Assembly: GCF_000021565.1 (NCBI RefSeq)
Contig: NC_012440.1
Span: forward strand, 1,442,210 to 1,506,209
Reading direction: 5' to 3'
DNA from: Persephonella marina EX-H1
Lineage (GTDB): Bacteria > Aquificota > Aquificia > Aquificales > Hydrogenothermaceae
DNA: 64,000 nt
The notes under the pieces: generated by a model
What the model saw: only the letters and a program-made list of their open reading frames with translations
Told to the model about the DNA's origin: nothing
Database searches by the model: none
In this document: piece after piece, positions 1 through 9,117 of the stretch
How positions within the stretch are numbered: the stretch's first letter is position 1
How the letters are laid out: the number at the start of each line of letters is the position of its first letter
Made by a program: the position numbers and the translations under genes

Positions 1-821
1 ACTATAACACAGGCTGTCTCATCAAACTCCTTAACAAGATTTACAGCCGCCTCAACATCAAGAAAGTTGTTGTAAGACATCTCTTTACCGTGTAAAACTT
101 CGCTTTCAGCCACTGAAAGACCTTTGTACTCAACTGGGGATATGTAAACGGCAGCTTCCTGATGGGGATTTTCACCATATCTGAGAGTATCCTTCTTTCT
201 GAATGGTACAGAAAACTCCTCTGGGAATTTCTCATCTATACCGAACTTCTCATTTAAAACGGAAGATATAACACTGTCATAAAATGCTGTATGTCTGAAA
301 GCTTTAAGTGCAAGTTTCCTTCTTGTTTCTAAAGATGTTTCTCCTTTTTCTTTAAGTTCTGATATAACAGAACCGTAATCCTCAGGATCAACTATTATAG
401 TAACAAATTTATGATTTTTGGCTGATGCCCTTACCATGGCAGGACCGCCTATATCAATATTCTCTATGATCTCATCAAGATCAGCCCCTTTCCTAACTGT
501 CTGTTCAAAAGGGTATAGGTTTATAGCAACAATATCTATAGGTTCTATTCCCTGCTCTTCAAGCTGTTTCATATACTCAGGGTTGTCCCTTACAGCAAGA
601 AGACCGCCGTGTATCTTTGGATGAAGGGTTTTTACCCTTCCACCCATTATCTCAGGAAAGCCTGTTATATCTGAAACCTCTGTAACATCTATCCCATTCT
701 CCTTTAAAACCCTTGCTGTTCCTGATGATGATATGATCTGAAATCCGAGTTTCTCAAGTTCTTTCGCAAACTCAACAACCCCTGTCTTGTCAGAAACGGA
801 GATCAAAGCTTTTCTTCCCAT
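1..821 (-). CDS. purH: Bifunctional AICAR transformylase / IMP cyclohydrolase, N-terminal part (cut by window edge)
   Basis: Reverse-strand frame open from the window edge up to an ATG at 819-821, about 273 codons present. The product performs the last two steps of IMP synthesis in the cytosol: formyl transfer to AICAR, then ring closure. The start reads [20 protein letters not shown], the typical PurH opening of the MGS-like IMP cyclohydrolase domain. It is followed by the family segments [14 protein letters not shown] and [10 protein letters not shown], and near the edge by [11 protein letters not shown], where the transformylase domain begins. A GAGG ribosome site lies about 6 bases before the ATG. 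The gene is divergent from the tRNA nucleotidyltransferase gene. The C-terminal half lies outside the window, so intactness cannot be judged. Identity is very secure. Confidence 0.95.
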   Translation of the reverse strand, partial: MGRKALISVSDKTGVVEFAKELEKLGFQIISSSGTARVLKENGIDVTEVSDITGFPEIMGGRVKTLHPKIHGGLLAVRDNPEYMKQLEEQGIEPIDIVAINLYPFEQTVRKGADLDEIIENIDIGGPAMVRASAKNHKFVTIIVDPEDYGSVISELKEKGETSLETRRKLALKAFRHTAFYDSVISSVLNEKFGIDEKFPEEFSVPFRKKDTLRYGENPHQEAAVYISPVEYKGLSVAESEVLHGKEMSYNNFLDVEAAVNLVKEFDETACVI

Positions 822-834
822 TCTTTACCTCACA

Positions 835-862
835 TTGATTATTTCTGAGTAAAAATTATACT
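835..862 (+). promoter_or_regulatory. Putative sigma-70-type promoter for the tRNA nucleotidyltransferase gene
   Basis: TTGATT at 835-840 and TATACT at 857-862 are separated by 16 bases, about 65 bases before the ATG at 930. On the opposite strand the same AT-rich block contains TATAAT (855-860 reversed), which may serve purH. Seen by eye only. Confidence 0.45.
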
Positions 863-929
863 ACTGTAGAGAGATTCATAAAAATCCTTGTGGTAAAATT
901 CTTTAATACACAGTTTTACGGAGTTGTAT

Positions 930-2539
930 ATGCTTGGGATTGAGAAACTTCTTGAGAAGATACTGCACAGACAGAAGCTCCCTAAGGAAGAGAGGGAAAA
1001 GATCGATATTGATATAAAGACCAAGTATGTTCACGGTCTTCTTTTTTATAACTCTTACTTTGATCATCTATCAAAAGCCCTCTCAAAGGACACAGTATGC
1101 CTTATCGTTGGTGGGTGGATAAGGGACAGACTTCTGAACAGACCTCTATCAAAAAAGATTGATATAGACTTTCTCGTCACAACAGATCCATTTGAGATAG
1201 TAAAAAGATTTAAAAAGATACTGGGAAAAGGTGATATATTCCGTTTTGAAAAGGAAAAGGATGTTGCAACCATAATCTTTTATGAAGGTGATCACAGGTA
1301 CAGATTTGATTTCTCGTACTTTGATATATCTGACATAATGGAAAATCCCGACCTTGATTTTTACGACAAGGAAAGGGAGATAATAAAAAGGATAGAACAG
1401 GATCTTATGACAAGGGATTTTACCATAAATGCGATGGCTGTAGTCTTTGATGATACTATAGGACTCGGAGCTTCACAGACGGTACTTTTTGATCCATCAG
1501 GTGGACTTGAGGATCTTCAGGCGGGAATAGTAAGACCTGTATCCTATGAGAATATAGAGAAAGATCCTGTAAGGATACTTAGAGGTTACAGAATAGCACA
1601 GGAGATAGATTTTGAGATAGACAGTGATTTTGAGAGATGGGTAAAGAAAAATGCTTCCCTTGTAAAGAATGCACCATCTGAGAGATTGAGGGATGAGATA
1701 CTTAAGATATTTGATAAAGAAAGATCAGCTGATACAGTTGACAGACTTATAAAAGCAGGTCTTCTTCAGCAGATCATCCCAGAAATTGAAAGTATGATAA
1801 AAATAAGAAAAACAGGTGATTTCCACAAGTACGATCTTTTAAATCACTCCCTTAAAACAGTTGAGTATATGGAGCAGTTCTTAAAAAAAAAGAGATTTTA
1901 AGATCAACGATAGATAAAAGACTTCTTCAAAATCTTGGGAAAAAAGAGTTTCTGAACGATTTTACAGATATAACCCTTTTAAAACTTACAGCATTCTTCC
2001 ATGATATAGGAAAGGCTTATGTAAAAAAGAAGGACAGAAAATATATAGATCACGATATAAAGGGAGCTGAGATCTTCAAAAGAAGTATATCAGAGGAGCT
2101 TTCACTTGGGAATAAGGCAACAAACTTTGTATCAGAACTTATAAAAAATCACCTCTCAGTTTTCAGACTTTACTACCTCTACAGAAATAGGGATATCACA
2201 GACAGTGATATAAACTTTTTCTGGTACGAAAACAAAGAGAATGCTGTTCATCTTTTTATCCTTACTATATCCGATGCTTACGGAACTTCTGAGGATGATC
2301 ATTTCCTTGAAAAGATAAGGGAGTTTATCATATATCTACAGAGTTACTACTTTGATATCTACCTGAAGAGTATTGTTGAAACTCCCCTTCTATCAGGGAA
2401 AGAGATAATGGAGATACTATCTATAGAACCTTCCCCAAAGGTTGGCTATATAAAAGATAAACTCCTGAAAGCCCAGATAGAAGGGAAGATAAGAACAAAA
2501 CAGCAGGCTGTTGAGTTTATAAAGGAGTTAGCCGGATGA
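930..2539 (+). CDS. cca: CCA / poly(A)-polymerase-family tRNA nucleotidyltransferase with HD domain, split by an apparent -1 frameshift
   Basis: Class II nucleotidyltransferase that adds C, A or CCA to tRNA 3' ends. The head domain shows GGWIRDRLL (residues 61-69) and the catalytic DID at 78-80, followed by the tRNA-binding neck and body (DPVRILRGYR, APSERLRDEILKIF). Starting at ATG 930 (GGAG 6 bases upstream), the frame stops at 1901. Coding continues in the -1 frame to TGA at 2539. An HD domain spans the break: its first histidine (LLNHSLKTVEYM) is upstream, HDIGK is downstream. The two halves therefore belong to one protein of about 536 residues. The break is at nine A (1883-1891). Aquificota are known to split CC- and A-adding between two such enzymes, and I cannot say which this is. 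The local tRNA-Arg lacks encoded CCA, so the activity is needed. It could also be a pseudogene or a sequence error. Confidence 0.85.
1881..1892 (+). other. A9 slippery run at the frame break of the tRNA nucleotidyltransferase
   Basis: Codons TTA AAA AAA AAG are followed by AGA TTT TAA in frame 0. Reading one base back after AAG gives GAG ATT TTA AGA TCA and opens the rest of the HD domain. A tenth A would restore the frame in the same way. Candidates are ribosomal -1 slippage, RNA polymerase slippage, or a missing base in the sequence. Confidence 0.7.
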
Positions 2540-3601
2540 TTAAACTATAATACCACCGCCAAGGAGTATATCACCGTCATAAACGGCTAAAACCTGTCCT
2601 TTTGCGAATCTCTCCTCAGGTTTTTCAAAGTAGGCTGTCAGTCTGTTACCTTCTATACTTACATCCTTTATTTTTACAGCTTTCTGTCTGTATCTTCCCT
2701 GAACAGACAGACCTTCCTTTTTCCATTTTTCCACGGGAACAAGGAAGTTAAAATCTTCTGAGCTTACATGATCTGTTAGAAGTTTTTCCCTTTCACCAAC
2801 AACAACTGTATTTCTTTCAGCATCTTTTTCTATAACATATAAAGGCTCTCTCCATCTAACACCAAGACCTCTTCTCTGTCCTACCGTGTAAAAAGGCAGA
2901 CCTTTATGCTTTCCTACCGTTTTTCCATCAATATGTACAATATCTCCAGACTCAAATGCCAGAAGATTGTTTTCAAGAAGATACTCAGCAGGTGTTTTCC
3001 CGGCTGTAAAGCAGATCTCAAAACTCTCCTTTTTCTGTGAAACAGGTATTTTGTAATCCTCAGCTATCTTCCTTACCTCCTCCTTTGTCAGGTCTGAAAG
3101 TGGGAAGATAAGAAGATCAAGAACATCCCTTTCTAAAAGTGCCATAAAGTAAGACTGATCCTTTTTAATATCTGATCCTCTTTTTATAACCTTACCATAA
3201 ACCGGGTGATCCTCAATTTTTATGTAATGTCCTGTTGCGAACTTATCTGCACCAAGAACGATATTTACAAACTTTGCGAGCCTTCCTGTTTTTACCTCCC
3301 TGTTACATACGGAACAAGGGTTAGGGGTTTTTCCTTTCTTGTACTCCTCAACAAAGTAGTTTATAACCTTCTCTCTGAATATATCCTCCCAGTCTATGAC
3401 GTAATGCTCAATCCCAAGATATGAAGCTACCCTTTTTGCATCTTTTATGTCCTGTGGAGAACAGCATACCTGTATATCATTTGAACAGACTATACTGCTT
3501 AATTTCAGAGTAACACCTATAACATCGTATCCTTTTTCCTTAAGGAGGAGTGCTGCAACAGAGGAGTCCACTCCTCCGCTCATACCGACAGCTACTCTCA
3601 T
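2540..3601 (-). CDS. mnmA: tRNA-specific 2-thiouridylase MnmA
   Basis: Cytosolic enzyme that adenylates and thiolates U34 of tRNA-Lys, -Glu and -Gln, using sulfur passed from a cysteine desulfurase relay. The PP-loop ATP-binding motif SGGVDSS is at residues 8-14. The first catalytic cysteine is in NPCSVCNREVK (Cys96 or Cys99) and the second in FEICFTAGKTP. The C-terminal part has the usual beta-barrel segments (GLPFYTVGQRRGLGV). Length 353 residues is normal for the family. It is the last gene of the pilB-pilT-pilC-mnmA run: its ATG directly abuts the pilC stop with no spacer, so it is probably cotranscribed and translationally coupled. Its stop abuts the stop of the convergent nucleotidyltransferase gene at 2539. 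A separate MnmD-like enzyme acting on the same wobble base is encoded at 30079. Confidence 0.96.
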   Translation of the reverse strand: MRVAVGMSGGVDSSVAALLLKEKGYDVIGVTLKLSSIVCSNDIQVCCSPQDIKDAKRVASYLGIEHYVIDWEDIFREKVINYFVEEYKKGKTPNPCSVCNREVKTGRLAKFVNIVLGADKFATGHYIKIEDHPVYGKVIKRGSDIKKDQSYFMALLERDVLDLLIFPLSDLTKEEVRKIAEDYKIPVSQKKESFEICFTAGKTPAEYLLENNLLAFESGDIVHIDGKTVGKHKGLPFYTVGQRRGLGVRWREPLYVIEKDAERNTVVVGEREKLLTDHVSSEDFNFLVPVEKWKKEGLSVQGRYRQKAVKIKDVSIEGNRLTAYFEKPEERFAKGQVLAVYDGDILLGGGIIV

Positions 3602-4804
3602 TTATTTCATCAACTCCCCAAGCTTGAATATTGGCAGGTAAAGGCCTACAAGTATAACCCCAACAATTCCACCTATGAAAACCATGAGCAGAGGCTCTAT
3701 AGTTGAAAGGAGACCTTCAACAGCCCTGTCAACCTCGTCCTCAAAGAAGTCAGCTATCGTATCAAGCATCTCATCAAGTCTTCCTGTGTTCTCACCGACC
3801 CTTACCATCGCGATAAATATAGGCGGGAATAGTTTTGGATCAAGTGACTGGTATATCTGTTTACCCTTTTCAACCTCATCTTTTGTTTTGTTAATGGACT
3901 TTTCTATAACAACATTCCCTGCAACTGTTGATGCTATCTCAAGGGCTCTTATTATCGGAACACCACCGCTAACAAGTGTTGAGAGTGTCCTTGAGAATTT
4001 TGCAACAGCACCTTTTCTAAATATCTCACCTAAAAGGGGAAGATTTAGGAATACCCTATGCCAGAACTCTTTACCAGCTCTTGTTTTGTATATATACCCG
4101 TTCAGGATGAAAAGACCAAATATTCCTGCAAATATATAAAGGATGTTTGCCTTAACAAAGTTACTTGCATCAATAAGAAACTGTGTGAGAAATGGAAGCT
4201 CAGAACCCATACCCTTATAAAGCTGGGCGAATGTTGGGACAATAAAAGTGAGAATTCCAAGAACTATAACCGTTGCGATAACAACAACCATTGCAGGATA
4301 CCATGAAGCACTTATCAGCTTTCTTTTAATAGCTGCTATCTTCTCATAATATACAGTTGCCCTTTTAAGAATAACATCAAGATTACCTGACTCTTCTGCT
4401 GCTGCTGTCAGATTAACCAGAAATTCTGGAAATGCTTTGGGGTGTTTCTCCATAGCCTTTGCAAGTGACATACCCGCCATAACGTCTTCTTTTACTGATT
4501 TTAAAGCATCTGCGAGGGTTTTGTTTGGAATCTGTTCTGACAGTATCTCCAGAGCCTCCGCAATACCAACACCTGCGGATATCATCGCTCCAAGCTGTCT
4601 TGTAAATATTGCAAGATCTTTCTCTTTAACCTTTGGTTTGAATATATCTATACTGATCTCTTTTTTGGGAGCAAGTTCTATCCTTATTATCTGGTATCCC
4701 TGTTTTGTAAGCTCAGTTTCCGCAGCACCTACATCTGAGGCGTATATGGTATCCTTTTTTAGGACTCCGTATTTATCCCTTGCAGTATAAATAAACTTAG
4801 GCAT
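3602..4804 (-). CDS. pilC: Type IV pilus / type II secretion inner-membrane platform protein
   Basis: Polytopic membrane protein that couples the PilB and PilT ATPases to pilin assembly and removal. It has the typical GspF/PilC layout: a cytoplasmic N-terminus opening MPKFIYTARDKYGVLKK, two homologous GspF domains (about residues 65-190 and 270-390) and three hydrophobic segments (about 165-190, 220-240, 370-390). The first domain contains the segments LAIFTRQLGAMISAGVGI and LTAAAEESGNLD, and the second repeats this pattern in FSRTLSTLVSGGVPIIRAL and VGENTGRLDEML. Length 400 residues is standard. It follows pilT with a 13-base gap on the minus strand. No pilin gene is in the window. A type II secretion role cannot be excluded, but the adjacent PilT favours a pilus. 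Confidence 0.93.
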   Translation of the reverse strand: MPKFIYTARDKYGVLKKDTIYASDVGAAETELTKQGYQIIRIELAPKKEISIDIFKPKVKEKDLAIFTRQLGAMISAGVGIAEALEILSEQIPNKTLADALKSVKEDVMAGMSLAKAMEKHPKAFPEFLVNLTAAAEESGNLDVILKRATVYYEKIAAIKRKLISASWYPAMVVVIATVIVLGILTFIVPTFAQLYKGMGSELPFLTQFLIDASNFVKANILYIFAGIFGLFILNGYIYKTRAGKEFWHRVFLNLPLLGEIFRKGAVAKFSRTLSTLVSGGVPIIRALEIASTVAGNVVIEKSINKTKDEVEKGKQIYQSLDPKLFPPIFIAMVRVGENTGRLDEMLDTIADFFEDEVDRAVEGLLSTIEPLLMVFIGGIVGVILVGLYLPIFKLGELMK

Positions 4805-4817
4805 CTCTTCCCCCTGC

Positions 4818-5897
4818 TTACTTTAGTTTTAGTAATCTTTCAAGCTCCTGAGGTTCAGGTGATATCTTAAGACCGTCTTCAGGTGTAATCAGTCCCTCCC
4901 TTATAGCTCTCATAATAGACTGGTTCATCGTCTGCATACCTGTTCCAACCTGTCCTGACTGCATAAGACCATAGATCTGGTGTATCTTATTTTCTCTTAT
5001 AAGGTTTCTTATACCTGTTGTCGGGATGAGAACCTCATGTATGAGAACCCTTCCGCCACCTATCCTTGGAAGTAATCTCTGTGATATAACCCCCTGAAGA
5101 ACAAAACTGAGCTCTGTTCTTATCTGATCCTGTTCATGTTCAGGGAATACGTTTATTATACGGTTTATAGTCTGTATAGCTGTGTTTGTGTGAAGTGTTG
5201 CAAAAACAAGGTGTCCTGTTTCTGCTGCTGTGAGTGCTGCCTTTATAGTCTCAAGGTCCCTCATCTCACCAACAAGTATAACATCCGGGTCTTCCCTTAA
5301 TGCATACTTCAGTGCTATAGCGAAACCACCTGTATCGTTACCAACCTCCCTCTGTGCAACAAGTGATTTTTTATGAGGGAAAAGATACTCAATGGGATCT
5401 TCAATGGTTATTATGTGGTACTGGAAGTTTGCATTTATATAATCAATCATAGATGCAAGTGTTGTTGTTTTACCAGATCCTGTTGGACCTGTAACAAGAA
5501 CAAGTCCCATACTTTTTCTACAAAGCTCTTTAACAGAAGGTATAAGTCCAAGCTCTTCCATAGGTTTTATCTCGTAAGGAATCCTTCTTAAGGCTGCTGC
5601 AACACTTCCCCTCTGTCTGAAAACGTTAACCCTGAATCTTCCTATACCCTTTATACCTATTGAGAAATCAACCTCATTTTTGTCCTCAAATGTTCTCTTC
5701 TGTTTTTCATTCATTATTGAGTATATAAGTTTCTGTGTGTCCCTCGGGTATAGAACAGGATAGTCTGAAAGGTATGTGATCTTACCGTCTATCCTGAGTG
5801 TTGGAGGTGCTCCAGCTGTAATATGTATATCCGTTGCATCCATCTCAAGTGATTTTCTTGCTATCTCATCAATTGTTAAAGAAAGTTCTCTTTCCAT
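4818..5897 (-). CDS. pilT: Pilus retraction ATPase PilT
   Basis: Hexameric cytoplasmic ATPase that powers type IV pilus retraction and twitching. It has the N-terminal PAS-like fold, Walker A GPTGSGKTTTL near residue 136, the Asp box around ITIEDPIEYLF, Walker B DPDVILVGEMRD and the His box HLVFATLHTNTA. The TGIRNLIRENKIHQI segment corresponds to the AIRNLIRE retraction motif that separates PilT from PilB. Length 359 residues is normal. It is downstream of pilB with a 17-base gap and upstream of pilC, consistent with one operon. There is nothing unusual in the sequence. Confidence 0.96.
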   Translation of the reverse strand: MERELSLTIDEIARKSLEMDATDIHITAGAPPTLRIDGKITYLSDYPVLYPRDTQKLIYSIMNEKQKRTFEDKNEVDFSIGIKGIGRFRVNVFRQRGSVAAALRRIPYEIKPMEELGLIPSVKELCRKSMGLVLVTGPTGSGKTTTLASMIDYINANFQYHIITIEDPIEYLFPHKKSLVAQREVGNDTGGFAIALKYALREDPDVILVGEMRDLETIKAALTAAETGHLVFATLHTNTAIQTINRIINVFPEHEQDQIRTELSFVLQGVISQRLLPRIGGGRVLIHEVLIPTTGIRNLIRENKIHQIYGLMQSGQVGTGMQTMNQSIMRAIREGLITPEDGLKISPEPQELERLLKLK

Positions 5898-5914
5898 GAT
5901 CTCCCTCTATATTT

Positions 5915-7648
5915 TTATTTCATTAAAACCCTTTCCACCTCTGCTATATCTGTAATACCTCTTTTTACTTTCAGCAGGGCATTTTTGTATAGTGTTCTCA
6001 TACCTTTTTTTATAGCAAGCTCTCTTAGCTGTGCCGCATTTGCCCCTGAGAGAATAGCCTTTCTTATCTCATCATCAACCTCAAGTATCTCATGAACAGC
6101 TGTTCTTCCCTTATACCCTGTTCTGTTACATTTTTCACAGCCATTTGGGTTATGTGTGTAAAACTCACCATTTTTTATATCCTCATCTGAGAAACCAAGA
6201 CCTTTCCAGAACTCAGGTGGGTATGTTGCAGGCTTTCTGCAGTGTTTACATAGTTTTCTTATTAATCTCTGGGCAAGTATAAGATTTACAGCTGTCCCAA
6301 CAAGGAAGCTCTCAACACCTATATCAATAAGTCTTGTTATAGATGATGGTGCATCATTTGTGTGAAGTGTTGAAAATACAAGGTGTCCTGTAAGTGCAGC
6401 TTTTATTGATATCTCAGCTGTTTCCCTGTCCCTGATCTCACCAACAAGTATGATATCAGGATCCTGTCTTAAAAATGCCCTGAGAGCTTCAGCAAATGTC
6501 AGACCTATATGTTCTTTTATCTGAACCTGATTTATCCCCGGTATTGATACCTCAACAGGATCTTCAGCTGTTGATATGTTCACATCCTCTGTATTTCTCT
6601 CCATAAGAGCTGTATAAAGTGTTGTTGTTTTACCAGATCCTGTTGGACCTGTAACAAGAACCATTCCCCACGGATTGTATATAGCCCTTCTTATCTTTTC
6701 TAGATCGTCAGGTTCAAAACCTAAATCCTCAAGCTTCAGACCAAGATAGGACTCTGCGTCCTGAATTCTCATAACGACCTTTTCACCGTAAACTGTAGGA
6801 ACGATTGAGACCCTGAGATCTATAGGTTTTTTATCTATCTTTACCCTTATTCTTCCATCCTGGGGAAGCCTTTTTTCAGCTATATCAAGATTGGCCATTA
6901 TCTTGTATCTTGCGACAAGGGCTTCTTTAACGGTTGATGGAAGTTTTTGAACCGTTCTCAGTATTCCGTCAATTCTGTATCTTACCCTTAGCTCTTTCTC
7001 GAAAGGCTCTATATGTATATCTGAAGCACCCTGTCTTACAGCATTCACTATAAAAAGCCTTGATGCCTTAACTATAGGAGCCTCTTCAGCCCCAGCTAAA
7101 ACCTCGGCGACATTTATATCTTCCTCTTTCTGTATCTCCTCCTCCACCTCAGCATCAAGTCCAAAACTGCTTATAAGCTCTTCAGCTGATGTGTCGGGAG
7201 CTATCTGGTTCAGAAGATTGTTTATCTCGGAAAGTGTTGCAACATAAACATCTATATTTTTTATACCCAAGAATTTGAGATACTGGACTATCTCTTTATC
7301 AATAGGGTTGAATGCTGCTATGGAAAGCGTCCCATCCTTGTAAAAAAGGGGGACAAACTTTTTCTTTTTCATATATTTGTAAGATATTGTTTTGACAACA
7401 TCATTATTCTTATCTAAGTAATGCTCTTCAGGATCGTAGGGCTTTAGATTCAGAAACTTAACGAAAAAGTCCTTTATCTTTACCTCATCTGTTATCTTTC
7501 TGTCTACAAGGTAGTCAAGTATTTCCGTAAAATCCTTTCCACTGAGTGCAGGATTGTCTCTTACCTCCTCAGCTGGAACGAGACCATTTTGAACCATTAA
7601 TCTGAGGAAGGTTAATTTCCTGCGGCTTTTGTAGTCTACATTTTCCAT
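5915..7648 (-). CDS. pilB: Pilus extension ATPase PilB (GspE family)
   Basis: Cytoplasmic ATPase that drives pilin polymerisation. The N-terminal MshEN-type region (roughly residues 1-150) precedes the ATPase core. The core has the segment ASDIHIEPFEKELRVRYRIDG, Walker A GPTGSGKTTTLY near residue 334, Walker B DPDIILVGEIRDRET and the His box HLVFSTLHTNDAPS. The tetracysteine zinc site of the PilB/GspE family is present as CKHC and CEKC about 40 residues apart. Length 577 residues fits. It is the first gene of the minus-strand pil run, divergent from the biotin carboxylase gene. GspE of a type II system is the alternative, but the neighbouring pilT makes PilB more likely. Confidence 0.95.
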   Translation of the reverse strand: MENVDYKSRRKLTFLRLMVQNGLVPAEEVRDNPALSGKDFTEILDYLVDRKITDEVKIKDFFVKFLNLKPYDPEEHYLDKNNDVVKTISYKYMKKKKFVPLFYKDGTLSIAAFNPIDKEIVQYLKFLGIKNIDVYVATLSEINNLLNQIAPDTSAEELISSFGLDAEVEEEIQKEEDINVAEVLAGAEEAPIVKASRLFIVNAVRQGASDIHIEPFEKELRVRYRIDGILRTVQKLPSTVKEALVARYKIMANLDIAEKRLPQDGRIRVKIDKKPIDLRVSIVPTVYGEKVVMRIQDAESYLGLKLEDLGFEPDDLEKIRRAIYNPWGMVLVTGPTGSGKTTTLYTALMERNTEDVNISTAEDPVEVSIPGINQVQIKEHIGLTFAEALRAFLRQDPDIILVGEIRDRETAEISIKAALTGHLVFSTLHTNDAPSSITRLIDIGVESFLVGTAVNLILAQRLIRKLCKHCRKPATYPPEFWKGLGFSDEDIKNGEFYTHNPNGCEKCNRTGYKGRTAVHEILEVDDEIRKAILSGANAAQLRELAIKKGMRTLYKNALLKVKRGITDIAEVERVLMK

Positions 7649-7680
7649 TCCGTAACCTTTAGTTATCTTAATCTGAATTT

Positions 7681-7709
7681 ATTATATAATAATAGGAAAA
7701 GTTATCTAA
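7681..7709 (-). promoter_or_regulatory. Putative promoter of the pilB-pilT-pilC-mnmA operon
   Basis: Read on the minus strand, TTAGAT (7704-7709) and a perfect TATAAT (7681-7686) are 17 bases apart, about 33 bases before the pilB ATG. The -35 is weak. The region is AT-rich, so chance matches are possible. Confidence 0.4.
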
Positions 7710-7749
7710 AAGTCTAACTATATTAATTTTCGGGAAAAAGGAGAAAAAT

Positions 7750-9117
7750 TTGACTGAAAACGGTATAAAAAATATAAAAAGGATACTTATAGCAAATAGA
7801 GGAGAGATCGCAATAAGAGCGATTAGGGCTATTAGAGAGTTAGGTGGCGAATCAATAGCAATCTATTCAGAAGCGGATATAAACTCACTTCACAAGGATC
7901 TTGCAGATATCTCGATATGTGTTGGTAAGTCCCCTGCGAATCAGAGTTATCTGAATATACCTTCAATACTCTCTGCTATAGAGGTTTCCTACGCTGATGC
8001 TGTTTATCCAGGATACGGATTTCTTGCAGAAAATCCACATTTTGCATCTATATGTGAGAAAAGTAATATAAAGTTTATAGGTCCAAAGTCTGAGACTATA
8101 AGGCTTACAGGGGATAAAGCTGCAGCAAGAAAGGCAGCTGAAGAGGCTGGAGTTCCGATAATTCCTGGAAGCCCTCCTGTTGAAAATCTGAAGGATGCTT
8201 TAGAGATAGCATCAGATATAGGTTATCCTGTTCTTATAAAGGCTGCAGCAGGTGGTGGCGGCCGTGGAATGAGGGTTGTCCATAACGAACAGGAGCTCAC
8301 AAGGCTTCTTCCTGTTGCCCAGAGGGAAGCTGAGGCTAACTTTGGTGATCCAAGGGTTTATATAGAGAAGTTTATTAAAAATCCAAAACATATAGAGATA
8401 CAGATACTTGCAGATGAGTATGGAAATGTTATTTATCTCGGTGACAGGGAGTGTTCAATCCAGAGGAGACACCAGAAGCTTATTGAGGAATCTCCGTCTC
8501 CTTTCATAAATGATAAAGTCAGAAAAGAGATGGGTGAGGCCGCTGTTAGATTTGCGAAACATGTTGGTTTTACAGGTGCAGGGACTGTTGAGTTTATAGT
8601 TGATGAGGATATGAACTTTTACTTTATTGAGATGAACGGTAGGATACAGGTGGAGCATCCTGTTACAGAGATGGTCACAGGAATTGATATAGTAAGCTGG
8701 CAGATAAGGATAGCTGATGGTCAGGAACTTACCCTGAAACAGGAAGATGTAAAACAGAAAGGGCATGCCATAGAGTTCAGAATTAACGCAGAAGATCCGG
8801 ATACTTTTACACCAAATCCTGGAAAGATAGAGAGGCTTTATCTGCCTGGTGGTTTTGGTGTAAGGGTTGATACACACATATACCAGGGCTACACAATCCC
8901 TCCGTACTACGATTCGCTTATAGCAAAGATAATAGTTTACGGTAAGGACAGAGAAGAGGCTGTGATAAGGGCAAAAAGAGCATTAAACGAGCTTATAGTT
9001 GAAGGTGTTAAAACAACAAAAGATTTCCATCTCAAGATACTTGGTGATCCTGAGTTTCTGTCAGGAAGGTATACAACACAGCTTGTTGACAGGAAATATC
9101 TGGGAATAACAGAATGA
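7750..9117 (+). CDS. accC: Biotin carboxylase subunit (acetyl-CoA carboxylase type)
   Basis: ATP-grasp enzyme that carboxylates biotin on a carrier protein. The order is normal: N-terminal RILIANRGEIA, VYPGYGFLAENPHFA, the glycine-rich AAAGGGGRGM near residue 166, then RECSIQRRHQKLIEESPSP, the active-site region EMNGRIQVEHPVTEM and C-terminal FRINAEDP. Length 455 residues matches AccC. The start is TTG with AGGAG upstream, and no ATG lies near the conserved N-terminus. The usual EMNTRIQVEH is EMNGRIQVEH here. No carrier or carboxyltransferase gene is adjacent, so a pyruvate or 2-oxoglutarate carboxylase subunit (both known in Aquificota) remains possible. AccC is preferred from the sequence style. 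It overlaps the next gene by ATGATAA. Confidence 0.85.
   Translation: MTENGIKNIKRILIANRGEIAIRAIRAIRELGGESIAIYSEADINSLHKDLADISICVGKSPANQSYLNIPSILSAIEVSYADAVYPGYGFLAENPHFASICEKSNIKFIGPKSETIRLTGDKAAARKAAEEAGVPIIPGSPPVENLKDALEIASDIGYPVLIKAAAGGGGRGMRVVHNEQELTRLLPVAQREAEANFGDPRVYIEKFIKNPKHIEIQILADEYGNVIYLGDRECSIQRRHQKLIEESPSPFINDKVRKEMGEAAVRFAKHVGFTGAGTVEFIVDEDMNFYFIEMNGRIQVEHPVTEMVTGIDIVSWQIRIADGQELTLKQEDVKQKGHAIEFRINAEDPDTFTPNPGKIERLYLPGGFGVRVDTHIYQGYTIPPYYDSLIAKIIVYGKDREEAVIRAKRALNELIVEGVKTTKDFHLKILGDPEFLSGRYTTQLVDRKYLGITE

Noticed and set aside
3675-4139. 154-codon plus-strand frame opposite pilC
   Set aside because: It is antisense to a well-conserved gene, is Ser/Pro-rich with no family pattern, and lacks a ribosome site. 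It is a shadow frame.
8455-8877. 140-codon minus-strand frame inside the biotin carboxylase gene
   Set aside because: It is opposite a conserved ATP-grasp region, has no ribosome site and a random composition.
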